Assembly (NCBI RefSeq): GCF_020906515.1
Contig: NC_085850.1
Location: 1,550,001-1,614,000, forward strand
Origin: Vanrija pseudolonga
Taxonomy: Eukaryota; Basidiomycota; Tremellomycetes; Trichosporonales; Trichosporonaceae
Reading direction: 5' to 3'
DNA: 64,000 nucleotides
Both the position numbers and the translations under genes were made by a program. This document shows positions 32,941-43,867 of this stretch, piece by piece. The notes below the pieces were generated by a model that saw only the letters and a list, made by a program, of their open reading frames with translations, was not told the DNA's origin and did not search any database. Positions within the stretch are counted from its first letter, which is position 1; every line of letters begins with the position of its first letter.

Positions 32941-33639
32941 ATGACGCGCCGCGCCAAGAGCAAGCGGAGGGTCAAAGACCCCGGTGCGCCGCCTCGTCCG
33001 CACTGGCCTCCGCTCACGCACCATACGTCAAGCCCCGAGCCCTCGCCGCAGCACATCTCCGAGCTCGCCACCGAGCTGGCCATCTTGGCAGACGCCGCGG
33101 GCTTGCCAAGGCCCGCGGGTCGTCTTCGGCTCTCCGACCCGGAGACCTTGGGTGATGATGATGCAGCGAGCGAGGGTATTCAGGCATTGGGACTGTGACT
33201 GTACCCCTCAGTGCGAAGAGATCCGTCACTTACCCTGTATTCTTTCCAGAGTCCTCGGCTTATTCCTCGGCTCGCACCACCAAAACGTGGCGGACGCACG
33301 CTGTGGCGGCCTGCCAAGGGCACGGACGTCGACAGCAGTCCGCAACAGCAAGGTTCAGTCCGGCACACATTCATCCGCCGTCTGCACCAGGATGACATGC
33401 ACGCGCAGCACACAATCGCCGGCACCGAGGCGGCCAGTCGCCGCCGCCTCGGCAACGGAGGCGCACGCAACGTATGCTGCGGCTGTTTCTGCTGCCCGCC
33501 TGCCGGCGCCACCCAGCCCCTCCATGCGCCGCCATGCGCCGAGGTGCGAGCAAACCTATTGTACGCCTTGTGGGGCGGCGCATTAACGCCGCACGCTGCG
33601 GCACGAGCAATGACCTACGTCAGATTCCAGTGGTTTTGA
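32941..33639 (+). CDS. Two-exon basic protein with Cys cluster, unknown
   Basis: Exon 1 (32941-33175) starts MTRRAKSKRRVKDPG and contains an amphipathic stretch ISELATELAILADAAGLPRP. A 36-nt intron (33176-33211, GTATTC to CCTCAG) joins it in phase to exon 2 (33212-33639), giving 220 aa. Exon 2 reads SPRLIPRLAPPKRGGRTLW, GTDVDSSPQQQGSVRHTFIR, then a cysteine cluster NVCCGCFCCPPAG. Without splicing the frame stops at 33198. The CT-rich sequence before the ATG and the phase-true tiny intron support a real gene. Cysteine clusters of this kind can be palmitoylated or bind metal; I do not recognise the family. The segment after the Cys cluster looks less protein-like and may hide another intron. 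Confidence 0.45.
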
Positions 33640-34181
33640 GGCTGCGCCACCGATAGCTGTGTGGCGCCGAGGGCACTGATACATCAACTCGCATAGACGT
33701 TACCCGCTACACGTCGCGTTATTGTTCACGGAAGAGCTGGCGGTGGCCACCGAACCATGTCTGTGCCGTCGCGTAGGGCATGCAAATCCGCTCGTGTGAT
33801 CACACCCATGCCCGATACGCACCGCCGCAAGGAGACAAGTAAATCATGTTCAGCCCCGGGTCGGGGCGCCGAAACAAAACTCGTTCACGCCAAAGAGTTT
33901 CAGGCTAGATCTCACCCAGCTCTTCCTATTCAGTTCGGACCGATCGCGCATCTGTTCCTGCAACAAGCGTGCATTCTCTCCTAACATGGGTAATTCATCG
34001 AGACTCGTCGTAACGGGGTCATGAATTTGAACCGTCTAATTTCAAAACTGATGGGTACAATGTCCATGTCTCGCAAGGGGGCGGGGAGCGTGAATGGCGC
34101 CACACGTCTGCGCACACACAATGGGGGTATCGGTCGTTTGTGCCGCAAGAGGCTGGGCTTTTCAGGCCGAGGTCGGGTGCA
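33640..34181. other. Intergenic, no gene seen
   Basis: Between the 3' ends of a + strand and a minus-strand gene, so terminators of both are expected here. No element recognised. Confidence 0.6.
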
Positions 34182-36146
34182 TTAGTCGCGGCGGCGGCGA
34201 TCTCTGGGGCTTGGAGAACGCTCTCCGCGACGGTAATGCTCGTGGTCGTGGTCACGGCGGGGCCATCCGGATGCAGGGTGAGGGCGCATCGTGTATTGAG
34301 GGTCGAAAGGAGGCGCTGCATGGTGCGGCGGATAGCCAGGCGGGGGTTGAGGGCCATGGGCCTGCGGCGGAGGCGGGGCCGGACCATGCTGAGGTGGGTA
34401 GTGTGCAGCTGGGTGGAGAGGGGCCGACAGAGGCGCGGGAGCATACACGGGGGTCGAGGGTCCGGAGCGTTGGTGGTGGTGCTGCTCTCCCCAGCCACCA
34501 ACTGAGGGGCGACGTTCGCTGTCGCGGCGCTCCTGGCCCGCCGAGCGGGGCGGACGGGGGTACGGATGATGCCTCTCGGTACGGGGCTCACCACGTTCAT
34601 CGTATGGGACAGGCTCACGATGGCCACGGGCCTCGGCACGACGCTCGCGTGAGTCGTATGCGGTAGGCTGCTCGCGCGGGTCATACGGCGGCGGCGGGTG
34701 GTAATAGTGGGCCGGAGGCGCCGAGAGCGGTGCTTCGGGAGGACCCCGGGGCATGGGTTCGCCGGCAGGAGGTTGTGCTCCTGGTGCCCAGGGCCACGCC
34801 TCACCACCGTGTGCGGGAGCCGAGTACGGTCCAGGTACCATCTGGGGATACTCGCGATGAGAGTACTGGGGCGCGGAGCTGGAGCTCCACGTTTCGCGGC
34901 GTTCACGATACGTCTCATCTGGTCCAGCGTTTGCCCGCGCGGCGGAGCTGGAGGACGTGGCCGACCTCGCCGTCTTGCCTGGGGCCGGGCCGCGTTTCTT
35001 TTGCGTGGAAGTGAACACGCATTCACGGTTGGCCTCACTACAGCGAGTGCAAGTGCCTGGGATGAGGGCGCTGGGATCGGGATTGCACCGGACCTTTCGT
35101 GCGCGGCACGAGTCACAGGCTTTGGTTGTACGCGAAATCGGCGTTCGCATGCCATCCCCAGGGAACGGAACCATCTCGGGATGGTAGGGGAGCTGACCGG
35201 GGTGACCGGGGTGACCGGGGTGACCACGGTGGGCCTGGTGCTTCGAAGTGGATGGGCGGATGGGGCCGGGAGTGTAGCCGGGCGCGCCTTGGCCAGGGTG
35301 ATACGAGTGACGCCTATCGATGTCGAGCTGGTACGCTGGAGGGTACCCACGGGGGTCGTGCATGTACGCGGGGGGATAGTGCTGGTGATCGATCGAGGTG
35401 CGATGGTGCTGAGGGGGCAAGTGCTGGTGCTGGTTCTGGGGCGGGTGCGCATGGGGGTGCTGGTGATGCTGATGCTGCTGGTGCTGCTGCTGATGCTGCT
35501 GATGCTGCTGGTGCTGCTGAACAGTAGCCGAAGTCGGAGTCATCGGTCCTGAGGGAGGCCCAGCATACGACTGCCTGTGGCGGATATCTATCCGAATTGG
35601 TGGCGGAAGGTGTTGAGGGTGGTGTTCGCCGTGGTGTGAATGAGGATGGGGGTGGGCGACGTGAGCAGGAGGAGAGCGGGGTAGCCTCTCCGGAGCAAAG
35701 TATTGGGTGGTTGGGGTTGACTGGGAAGCATCCTTGCTTGAGGTGTCTGGCCGAGGCTCGTTGAGCAGCGAGTTGATGTTGCGCCGTCCGTCACTTGGGT
35801 TGCGAGTGAGAGGAACCGCTTCTTCAGAGGGAGCGCCGAGAGGGAGCCGCGGCGGGGGAGCACGGCGGCCCTCACGACGGTTCTCATGGCGTCTCTCAAG
35901 GTGTGTCTCGCGGAGGCTGTCACTGAGGCTCTTCGTGCCCTCGTTCGCGCCGTCGTACCCCCGGGGAGATGGGTGGCGATCGCCAGATGTAGGTCGCGAC
36001 GAATCCCCGCTCCGGGGGCTACTCCCTTCGCTGCCTGGGGTATGGGGAGGCGAAGTGCTCGTTCCACTCGACTCTGAGTTGCGGTCTCGCCTACCCTGTT
36101 CGCCCATACGCAACAGCTCGGTTAGGGGTACCAAGTGGGCCGTCAT
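34182..36146 (-). CDS. Zn2Cys6 transcription factor with His/Gln repeats
   Basis: Intronless 654-aa regulator from ATG 36146, nuclear by family. Residues about 340-376 hold the complete binuclear cluster: TKACDSCRARKVRCNPD, then CTRCSEANRECVF, with all six cysteines present and a somewhat long third-to-fourth Cys spacing. A KKRGPAPGK basic linker follows. The N-terminal third is Ser/Pro-rich and carries a His/Gln tract around residues 205-245 and a GHP triplicate near 310-320. The C-terminal part is Pro/Tyr/His-rich and disordered, with no fungal_trans middle homology region visible. The central position of the zinc cluster is unusual, since it is usually near the N terminus. Targets unknown. 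The tract length is probably polymorphic. Confidence 0.85.
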   Translation of the reverse strand: MTAHLVPLTELLRMGEQGRRDRNSESSGTSTSPPHTPGSEGSSPRSGDSSRPTSGDRHPSPRGYDGANEGTKSLSDSLRETHLERRHENRREGRRAPPPRLPLGAPSEEAVPLTRNPSDGRRNINSLLNEPRPDTSSKDASQSTPTTQYFAPERLPRSPPAHVAHPHPHSHHGEHHPQHLPPPIRIDIRHRQSYAGPPSGPMTPTSATVQQHQQHQQHQQQHQQHQHHQHPHAHPPQNQHQHLPPQHHRTSIDHQHYPPAYMHDPRGYPPAYQLDIDRRHSYHPGQGAPGYTPGPIRPSTSKHQAHRGHPGHPGHPGQLPYHPEMVPFPGDGMRTPISRTTKACDSCRARKVRCNPDPSALIPGTCTRCSEANRECVFTSTQKKRGPAPGKTARSATSSSSAARANAGPDETYRERRETWSSSSAPQYSHREYPQMVPGPYSAPAHGGEAWPWAPGAQPPAGEPMPRGPPEAPLSAPPAHYYHPPPPYDPREQPTAYDSRERRAEARGHREPVPYDERGEPRTERHHPYPRPPRSAGQERRDSERRPSVGGWGEQHHHQRSGPSTPVYAPAPLSAPLHPAAHYPPQHGPAPPPPQAHGPQPPPGYPPHHAAPPFDPQYTMRPHPASGWPRRDHDHEHYRRGERSPSPRDRRRRD

Positions 36147-38810
36147 GGTGGTGGTGGGGGGAGGGGGACGGGTAGTGGGGAGGAGGTGGACTGATTATGG
36201 GAGAGTACCAGCCTTATGTGTACTGGCCTTGTGGGGGAAGAAGAATCTACGGTCCGATTCTGTCCCGAGCCTACTAGCTGGCGGCGGCCGCGAGTGCGTA
36301 TTACCTGCTGCGGACGGAGCGAGCAAGCCACCAGAGAAAGCTTGCGATTGCCAAGGCGGTCACTTGACAGGGGCGATGAACTGCAGACGGTTGGTCGGGT
36401 TGCGCGGCAGCAGACCGAATCAGTACCGATAGAAGACGACACTGGGCGTCAGGAGGGGGACAGTCTCCCTGCTGAGAATAACGGTGATGGCGTTATAGTG
36501 GAGGTGGTGGCGGCTGCTGGGGGTCGTCGATTGTTGTTCTAGACGCCTTGTTGTCTCAGATGGAGAGAGCGTTGTTCTGGATGGCGGAGATGGAGACGAA
36601 GCCAGTGTCAACGGTGCAGTGTACGAGGATGGTGAAGAGTTGTTAGCAGAGATGAGATGGGGGGCGAAGGATGTTATGCGAAGAGCGCGAGCGCGAGAGC
36701 ACTTGAAGCACAGGTACCCTATGTCAGTCAGTGCATGCTGGGCGATGATTGTGTCTGACGGCGGTCAGGAGACTGCATTCGAGGAACGCGAGAGGCTTGG
36801 GATACAGGGTCGTGGGCCGGAGGGCTGAGGAGCGTAGCTGCTGGTCGGGGGGGGCAACGCAAGCATCAGTAGTCGGCGGCGGTGGCTTGGAAAGAGGCGT
36901 AGGGTTCGGTGTAACAAGTAGTGACCAAGTTTGTTCGAGATGGGTGGGGGAGGAGCAAGGCGTGTCTGGTGGCGTCGATGAGGATGAGGAGCGAGGCGGA
37001 GCGAGGCGCCGGCGCACGACGGCGAGGAACATTTTGTCAGGATCTCGATGGCACTACGGAACAATTGTTCAACGACCAGGTTATTCAAACCGTTCAAAGT
37101 TGAACCCTGTGGAAAAGGACGTCAGGGGGGGAGGAACAATGACAGGAACAGGGTAGAATAGGGAGAGGCGTCCCAGGAGTCCGAGGCAGCAGCCGCCTGC
37201 AACAGAGTTTACAATGGCGCCCATCGTAGCGCGTCGACGAGCGACTGGTCAATTGCTTGCGTTTGGTCCCAGGCTGAAGGCGGCGGCACGGCGGAGGATG
37301 CTCCAAGGGCGGGGGCGGCCGAGGCGGAGGCGGCGTGCGGCTGGCGGTTGGCGGCTGGCGGCTGGCGTTCAACTGGCGGCTACGGAACGGACCGACTTGC
37401 TTGCACTGTTGGTATTACGTTCCTGGCCCATAATCGTCCTGCCAGCCCAGCTGGATTGAGCCTAAGTGGTTGGAGGGTTCGCGATGTTGGGCGTAGCGGT
37501 AGAGGTGGGCATTTGCTTGCTCTGCTCTGGTCCTCTGTCCTTGTCGTCGTTCATCGTCGTCGTCGTTCCCGTCCTTCTCCGCGTCCATATCTCGCAAGAG
37601 CGCCTCGGAACCTACTTTCCTTGGTGGCAAACAAACTCATTCCACATTCCACAGACATGGCGGCATAACAAACCCCGTGGTCCAACCTTGGCCCAAAACT
37701 CGGGTTGATCCCGGTGTGTGGCCAATTCATCCGCCCAAGCAAGCAAAGAATAGCACAGATACAAGGTTATGGTCGGCAACCCATTTCTAATTCACGCTTC
37801 CACGTTGTTTGTGAGATGAGATTGAATCTGATGAACAAGGTAAGAACGCGTTAGGCCCAACCCGGCGTGTGGCAGTCGCAGCTGCTTGGTCATGCCCGTG
37901 TTAAGAGCCGACGTCCATGCTCTGTCACTGCTGTCTTTTCCTCGCCAGTCAGCGCCAACCCGAGAGCCAGCTGCCTCCCTCCCCAACCAATACTACGCAA
38001 CCGCCTCACATTGACTTTTGATTTCGCATCCTACATAGCGGTTGCGGTGGCTTGGTGGCAACAGAGCGCGAGACACTGATGATCCTGACGCAGCATACCT
38101 GGCCGGCACGCCAGCACGTCACTCATTTACCGAGCATGGCGTCAGCCCTTCCTTTGGAACCAGATTGATCCCCGGAAGAGCAGCAGAAGAAGGCCAAGGA
38201 GCGAGCGCTCCGTTGTCCCGAGAGGCGGCAGGCGAGTGGCTGGGCCGGAGGCGTGGAACTGGCAGACGCCTCTGAGGGCTTTGGCGTCGAGTGTCTCCGT
38301 TGAGCCGCTCAACCGTGGCCGAAACAAGGCTATCCCTTCCGGGTCAGGTCTGGCGCCAGGCGTCATTCAGTGAATCCAACTTTAAAATCCAGCCGAGCGC
38401 CCGAAAGCCACACTCGCCGCCGCCCCTGACCCAACTGCTGGTTCGAACCTTGCCATTTAACAAGTCAAGGTCGGCTCAGGGCTGTGGCGCACAGTGCATG
38501 TGTATCGGAACTAGGGACGAGAAAAGAGATCCAGGGGCGCCCGGTGTTTCCACTGACGTCGGCACGCAGCTCGAGTCCTCGGTGCGCCGGTGCACCGAGC
38601 TGCTCCCTCTCAGGCTCGCAGCGACCCAACGCCACAACTGCGGGGTACTAACCTGACCAGGGCGGTTCGCACCGCAACAGCAGCACGCCGAGCCAGTGTC
38701 GGCGTCGTCGTTGACCCCAACCCCATAGAACTGGTGCGCACCTAAACCTAGACGACAGTCGCCGTCCCTGGCGACGGCGAGGGACTGTCGGCGGATGCAA
38801 CTCCGCCTCC

Positions 38811-39439
38811 GTGCTGTCTCGCCGAGGACAGGTCCGACGACGATCGAGTCCGAACACCGACATCGGGCAAATGAAGTCCCTGCTGCGCATGCACGCGGCC
38901 CAGCAAAAAGAACAAAGTTTCGCGGCGACTGAAGCTGCTGTGGATCGTGCACGGAATGGGGGTACGACCGTCTTCGTTGCCCCTCCGTGCCCCCTTGATG
39001 AGCAGAGAGCGGTAATGCACGGCGTCTGGCTGCGGTGTATGGCCGAAGGATGGGATGCCAGCCTTCCCCTTCCCCAAACTACGTGCGCCACGTGAAAACC
39101 TGGGACAGGATCACCGCGAGTGCTCCGGCGACGGACTTCACTTCGGCGCCTACCCGGGCTCCGTGCTGCCCTGCAGTGCAAGTGCTGGAACATGTCCTGC
39201 GCGCTTCTAAGCGAGGACTGTGCGGTTGCGACTGCGAGAACAAGCGCCGCCGCGGAGCTGGAACAGCGATCTGGCAATCAAAAGAGCGACGGAGCGACAA
39301 GAAGAGCGCTAGAAACAGTCCAGAAGGCCAATCAATCCTGGGGTTTGTCGGCTCACCCCGAGACATGCATCATGTGGTAACTGCTGCATTCCTACGACAG
39401 CAGGGTACATGGAGGTGTCGTCTGACCTGCCTCGCCTAA
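38811..39439 (+). other. Coding-like region, unresolved exons
   Basis: Two protein-like + strand frames follow each other: one with MKSLLRMHAAQQKEQSFAAT and QRAVMHGVWLRCMAEGWDAS (to about 39095), and one with RASKRGLCGCDCENKRRRGA and SILGFVGSPRDMHHVV (to 39439). A 26-nt GTGCGC-to-GACAG intron near 39081-39106 would fuse them in frame, but 26 nt is shorter than any firm intron here. No domain recognised. Confidence 0.22.
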
Positions 39440-41050
39440 CCAGCCGACGGATGAGTTACGCGAGGGAGAGCCGAGGCGGCGAGTGCCGTGTCGGCGCTGA
39501 GTGGGTCGTAGTCACGACATGTCAATCAGCGCCGGCGCAGCAGGTAACCCGAGCTGCTGCTGCTGCTGCTGTACGGAAAATGCCCGGAAAAGCAGATTCG
39601 CATAGAAGCAGGCGGCGTCGCCTGCGCACAGCACGGGTTGGCCGGTTGGTTTGCAGGCTGAAGATTCGCTCGCCGCCACACGCCGCCGCCGCTCGGCGGG
39701 CGGCGCCGCCGCCCCCCGGCCTTCGGCCCTGATCTCCGTAACGTAGCCTATCATTGGGATGGGCGAAGCGACGAACAATGGGCAGCCAGCGCCACGCGGG
39801 GACGGGAGTTTGTTGCATGAGTTGATGCACAAAGCGGCTACGTAGCGAGCCAAGAGGAGGCTGAGACTGGTGCCACGGTCGAATCGCGCCGTAATCTCCC
39901 GCTCGGTGGCTCTGTGGCTCGGTGGTTGCTGGCGGGCTGGCTCGCTCATTCTTGGCAGTCATGGCTCGCCTCCCACACACTCACTGTCGGATGCAAACAC
40001 CCGTGCGCAACTCAATGGCCGCGTGTACCTGCTCTGAATTGCCGCCTCTCGTTCGGAGTTTTGGGCCGCGGACCAAGTCGAGGCGTCATTCAAGGTGCCT
40101 CGTGTGTTTGTCGCCACAGCCGCCCCCTCCTGCGGCGCAGCAACTCTGTGTTTTACAGCTGCTCAGCCACGTCCACGGCCCTCCCTCGGCTCAGACGAAA
40201 TGCTTCCTCGTGTTTCCTTCCTGCTGGCTCTAGTCTACATCCACTTCCGTCGCGATCACTCCGGTCAGCATTACCGACCTAGAAAGCTGTTTGATGAGCA
40301 CGCCATGGTGAATGGTGCAGTGGGCACGGTGACGTCCATCTTGTATCTGACCAGTGGCTAGTGGGCGCCAGTGTCAATTAACTGGGCAGTAGCGCCGTAA
40401 GCGCCGTAGCGCGCGTTTTAAGCATCCCCTCGTGCGTTCCCCCTCTGGTATGCAGGATTCTCCGAGATATGTACCAGGTGTGGTGGCTAGGGGGGTTGGC
40501 GATCACACTGATGACTGACTGACGTCTGTCGCCTGCTGTAGGTACCATACCGCTGTCGATAAGGCAACTGTCGCACCAACAACCTCTGTCCGTCGGAGTG
40601 CGTGCTCGCTGACACCTGAAACTGACTCGGAGCGCTCGCCGCCCCACGTGTCGTACCAGCAGCGTGTTGGTAGCACCGAGTGCACATCATCGGCGTCTAC
40701 CTTCTTTCGGCTGGTCCGAAGAGTGGGGGAGCGGTGAGTGGGGGAGAAGCGACGACAGGGATCGACCAGTCGGACCAGTGTGAGCATGTGGTGCTCGTGC
40801 ATGCACATATGCACATGTGCGTCGAGTACGCGCGCGTGCCCAAATGTGCGTGCGTGTGTTCAATCTGCGTGTCTCTATTCGGCACGCCGAGGCTCAGGCT
40901 CGCTTGTCGCTCCTACCCAAAAAACAACAACGCGCTCCTGGAATCCTTTGTGCATCCCCCTCTCGGCATTGTCGACTTTTCCGCATTCCACACTTGCCAT
41001 AACCTTGTCCGCCTCCGTCGCGACGGGAATACCAGTTAGCCCCAAAGCTT

Positions 41051-41084
41051 GTCGTGTCCTGTCGTGTCCTGTCGTGTCCTGTCC
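41051..41084 (+). repeat. Decamer tandem repeat GTCGTGTCCT x3
   Basis: Three perfect 10-bp copies followed by a partial GTCC, noncoding, upstream of no recognised gene. Confidence 0.9.
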
Positions 41085-41649
41085 AGACCGCCGTGTTTTG
41101 TAAATGCCCACCTCCTCGGGCCCTCGGTGCTGATCACGAGCGAGCCAGGGACAGAGACAAACAAGGATACGCTAGCGGCGGGGTTACCAAGGATGGTACT
41201 GCAGGGTTCAACGGCGAACGCAGAACCCACTTGACCGCGTTTGACAGCCGCTTACAGCATGGGTGTTGCCAGTGTGGACACGCGCCCTCTCCGAGCCCTG
41301 GGTCGAGCATGTTATGCCCACAATGCTCGACCTTCTGTTGCCGTACTGGGCCCAGACTAGGGTCGGAGCCTAGCGCGCTTTAAACGCACACGAGGGGATG
41401 CAGGCTGATCATGGCGTTCATTTAGGATCGCGAACGAGGGCAAGCAGGGCAAGAGTGGGGGGAGCGAGGTTGAGCGCGCTGCTCTGCTCGTCAAACACGC
41501 ACTACGACGCGACCGACCACGCAAACAAGCAGCTCCCTACCATCGCGCCGTTCGGAGCCGTCGACAAGCGCCGCCACAAGCGGCCAATGCCACACACGAG
41601 ACCTATGCCATATTACAGGTAACCAATACAATGATACAAGAAGGAAGTG

Positions 41650-43638
41650 CTAGGTCGCAGCCAAGACAAACGCGTCCAGGAGTGCCCAAGCGCCACAGGC
41701 GATCTCAGTGCCGTATGGCTCGAGCGAGGCGTGTGGCACGCTGTTGGGGATCCATAGTGGGGGGAACGGCTCAGCACCAGAGACGATGGCCATAGCGCGG
41801 AAGGCCGCGCCAGACGCCAGAACGACGGCACGTAGGGGCGCCCCGGCATTGTCGCGAGCAGCGACAGCCACTGCGAGACTGATTGCGTCCGCGATCGTCT
41901 CCGCGATAAGGAGCCAGTGGAGCCAGGTCTTGGCAGCGGTGGGCAGTCGAGTGACGAGCAAGTGCGACGCGGCGCCGGCGGCCAGAGCAATGAGCCGAAC
42001 GCCAAGGAGAAGGGCACGGACGAACCACAGCCCCGTGTTCTCGAGAACGATGCCGCGCGGCCGGGGTGCGTAGTCGCCATCCTCGTCCGGCAACTGACCG
42101 GGGGTGATCTTGGGTGTCGTGCCAGAGCTGATGCCCCAGCCAGAGAAGAGCGACTCGAGGCCCGTCTCGTCCTGCTGTCGAGGCTGGGGGAACATGCGCT
42201 GCCGACCAATACCAAACGTCTCCCAGTCGCCAGCAGGTGTCTCGCCGTTTGGTGAACCAGTCGCCGGGGAGGGCTCCCAGTCCATCGGCTCACTCTCGTC
42301 CCGCGGTGCAGCGCTGTGCGATGGCTGACCGAAGACTGGCGCAGGAGGCTGCTGGGGCTGGCCGCTTAGCGACAGGCCTGAGAACGTCAGAGGCGATGAC
42401 ACCTGTGGAGGGGCTGTCGAGGTCATATCTGGCCGAACGAGCTTCAGTGCGACAGGTTGCTGGAGCCTCAGCTGAGAGTAGGCGAACGAGACGGCCTAGA
42501 GTGAGCTACTGGTCAACAGGGCACACTTACGACAACGTCGACGAGCGACAGGTAACCTAGTACGCTCCATGAGGATCGCAATAGCAAGATCGCGGCGGCG
42601 ATACGCATCACGTACAACGCCACCATCGTCACCTGGCCCAGTCAGCACAGCCCGGTGGCCCCTACTCACGACCCAGAGTCTCCACCCTTCGACATGCAAC
42701 TGGCCGCGGCTCCTCGCGCGCTTCAACCACGTCGGGTCCCATACCGCCCAGAGGAGCGACACGACGTAGAACGCCGTGATGGCCCAAGTCGCCGGGACAC
42801 CACGTGCCGTCGACGCCTGTATCCGGGCGAGCTGCTCGGGGGCGAACGTAGCTGCGTTGTCAGCGTCGTCTCTTGCCCAGACTCACCGGCCAGGCCCAGC
42901 GCCCACGATCCAACAGCGCCAACGAGGAACAGGGCCCCTCTTGCCCTCCACACCGCGACCTCGAGCAGCGTCTGTGCTGCCCCGCGCGGGACATACACCC
43001 CGTTTCTTCGTCCGTCCGACTCGACGGCACCGTTCCGGCGCAGATCGCCGCGCCGCAGCGCATTCCCCCACGCCTCGGCCTGCGCGCGATGGTCGGCCTT
43101 TCTCAGCGCCTCGTCCACGCCGCCCTGGCACGACGAGCACACTGGCGGGTAGCGCGCGTACAGGCTCTCGATGTACCGCGGGAGGTCGGCCTCGAGCTGG
43201 GGGTAGGCCGGGTCCTGAGGTCAGCGAGGATAGCACTGCTCCACATACCCTTTCGTCTGGGAGGTAGTTGCTGAGAAGATTCATGACGAGCGTTTGGTTC
43301 GTGAGACAGTTGCGGCAGAACGGGCTCGCCGTCGCCGCAGGCAGATGGGAGGACGATGGCCGGCCTGGGCAGTGTCAGCAGCAGACCCCACTGCGCCGAC
43401 GCTCCCACCCACCTCGTAGTGCAAAGCTCTTGGTATTGAGCGCCGAGTTGCGCATCGCGGGGTGCTCAGACACGATGTTGCCCGCCGCGTCTCTCGTGTT
43501 CCAGCACCCGCACGAGTTGCAGAGCCAGGACGACGTACGCCCCGTGCTGGACCCGGCGGCGGGGGCCGCGGCCGCGTCGCCCTGCGCGAGGCAGTAGTAG
43601 CACTGCTGCGTCCTGGCGCGGGGTCGGAGCAGGCCCAT
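41650..43638 (-). CDS. ima1: Inner nuclear membrane protein Ima1 (TMEM201/NET5 family)
   Basis: Integral inner nuclear membrane protein; family members link heterochromatin and the cytoskeleton to the envelope. Six exons, 43638-43413, 43364-43249, 43214-42887, 42851-42670, 42632-42531 and 42495-41650, close in phase to 599 aa. The Ima1_N zinc-binding region is clear: CYYC (13-16), WLCNSC (C40, C43), DAAGNIVSEHP, FCRNCLTNQTLVMNLLSNYL (about 91-110), DPAYPQLEADLPRYIESLY and PPVCSSC (about 140-143). Hydrophobic segments follow (FLVGAVGSWALGLAGA, AITAFYVVSLLWAVW, MVALYVMRIAAAILLL), then a Pro-rich loop and a C-terminal membrane bundle. The five introns are 48, 34, 35, 37 and 35 nt. The gene is head to head with COX16, 229 bp apart. 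Confidence 0.92.
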
Positions 43639-43867
43639 GGGAGGAGGTGGGGTGGGGTGGGGTGGGGTGTGATGTGGTTGTTGACAAAAGTTGAAGCGAG
43701 TTGACGTTACGCTTGTTGGGTGGCGAGAGAGTGATGCGTCGTCATTGTGCCGCGCGCGCGAACTTGCAAGTCCGGGGCCATTGTCGTCCGATCCCGAACA
43801 TTTCGCGGAGCGCGCGCTCTCCATCTTCAACTCACTCCTCTCCAGCCATTGTCTGCACCACAACACC
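43639..43867. promoter_or_regulatory. Bidirectional promoter, ima1 / COX16
   Basis: Only 229 bp separate the two start codons on opposite strands. A GGGGT repeat lies near 43649-43668 and a run of CGCG at 43750-43760. Shared regulation is inferred from spacing only. Confidence 0.6.

Larger units (their letters stand above)
36147..41649. other. Long stretch without a firm gene
   Basis: 5.5 kb between two minus-strand genes. The first part should contain the promoter of the zinc-cluster gene. Coding-like stretches without a resolvable model lie at 38811-39439 (+). A 53-aa frame at 40200-40361 (+) starts with signal-like MLPRVSFLLALVYIHF and ends GTVTSILYLTSG. A short frame at 37214-37459 (+) is Arg-rich and doubtful. 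A decamer repeat sits at 41051. No mobile element recognised. Confidence 0.4.

Noticed and set aside
38430-38455. GGTTCGAACC, resembling a tRNA B box
   Set aside because: No A box or foldable cloverleaf upstream at the right distance.
22816-41649. Gene-poor, repeat-bearing region considered as a transposon graveyard or centromere flank
   Set aside because: No terminal repeats, reverse transcriptase, integrase or transposase motifs were seen, and firm genes interrupt it; low gene density alone is not enough.
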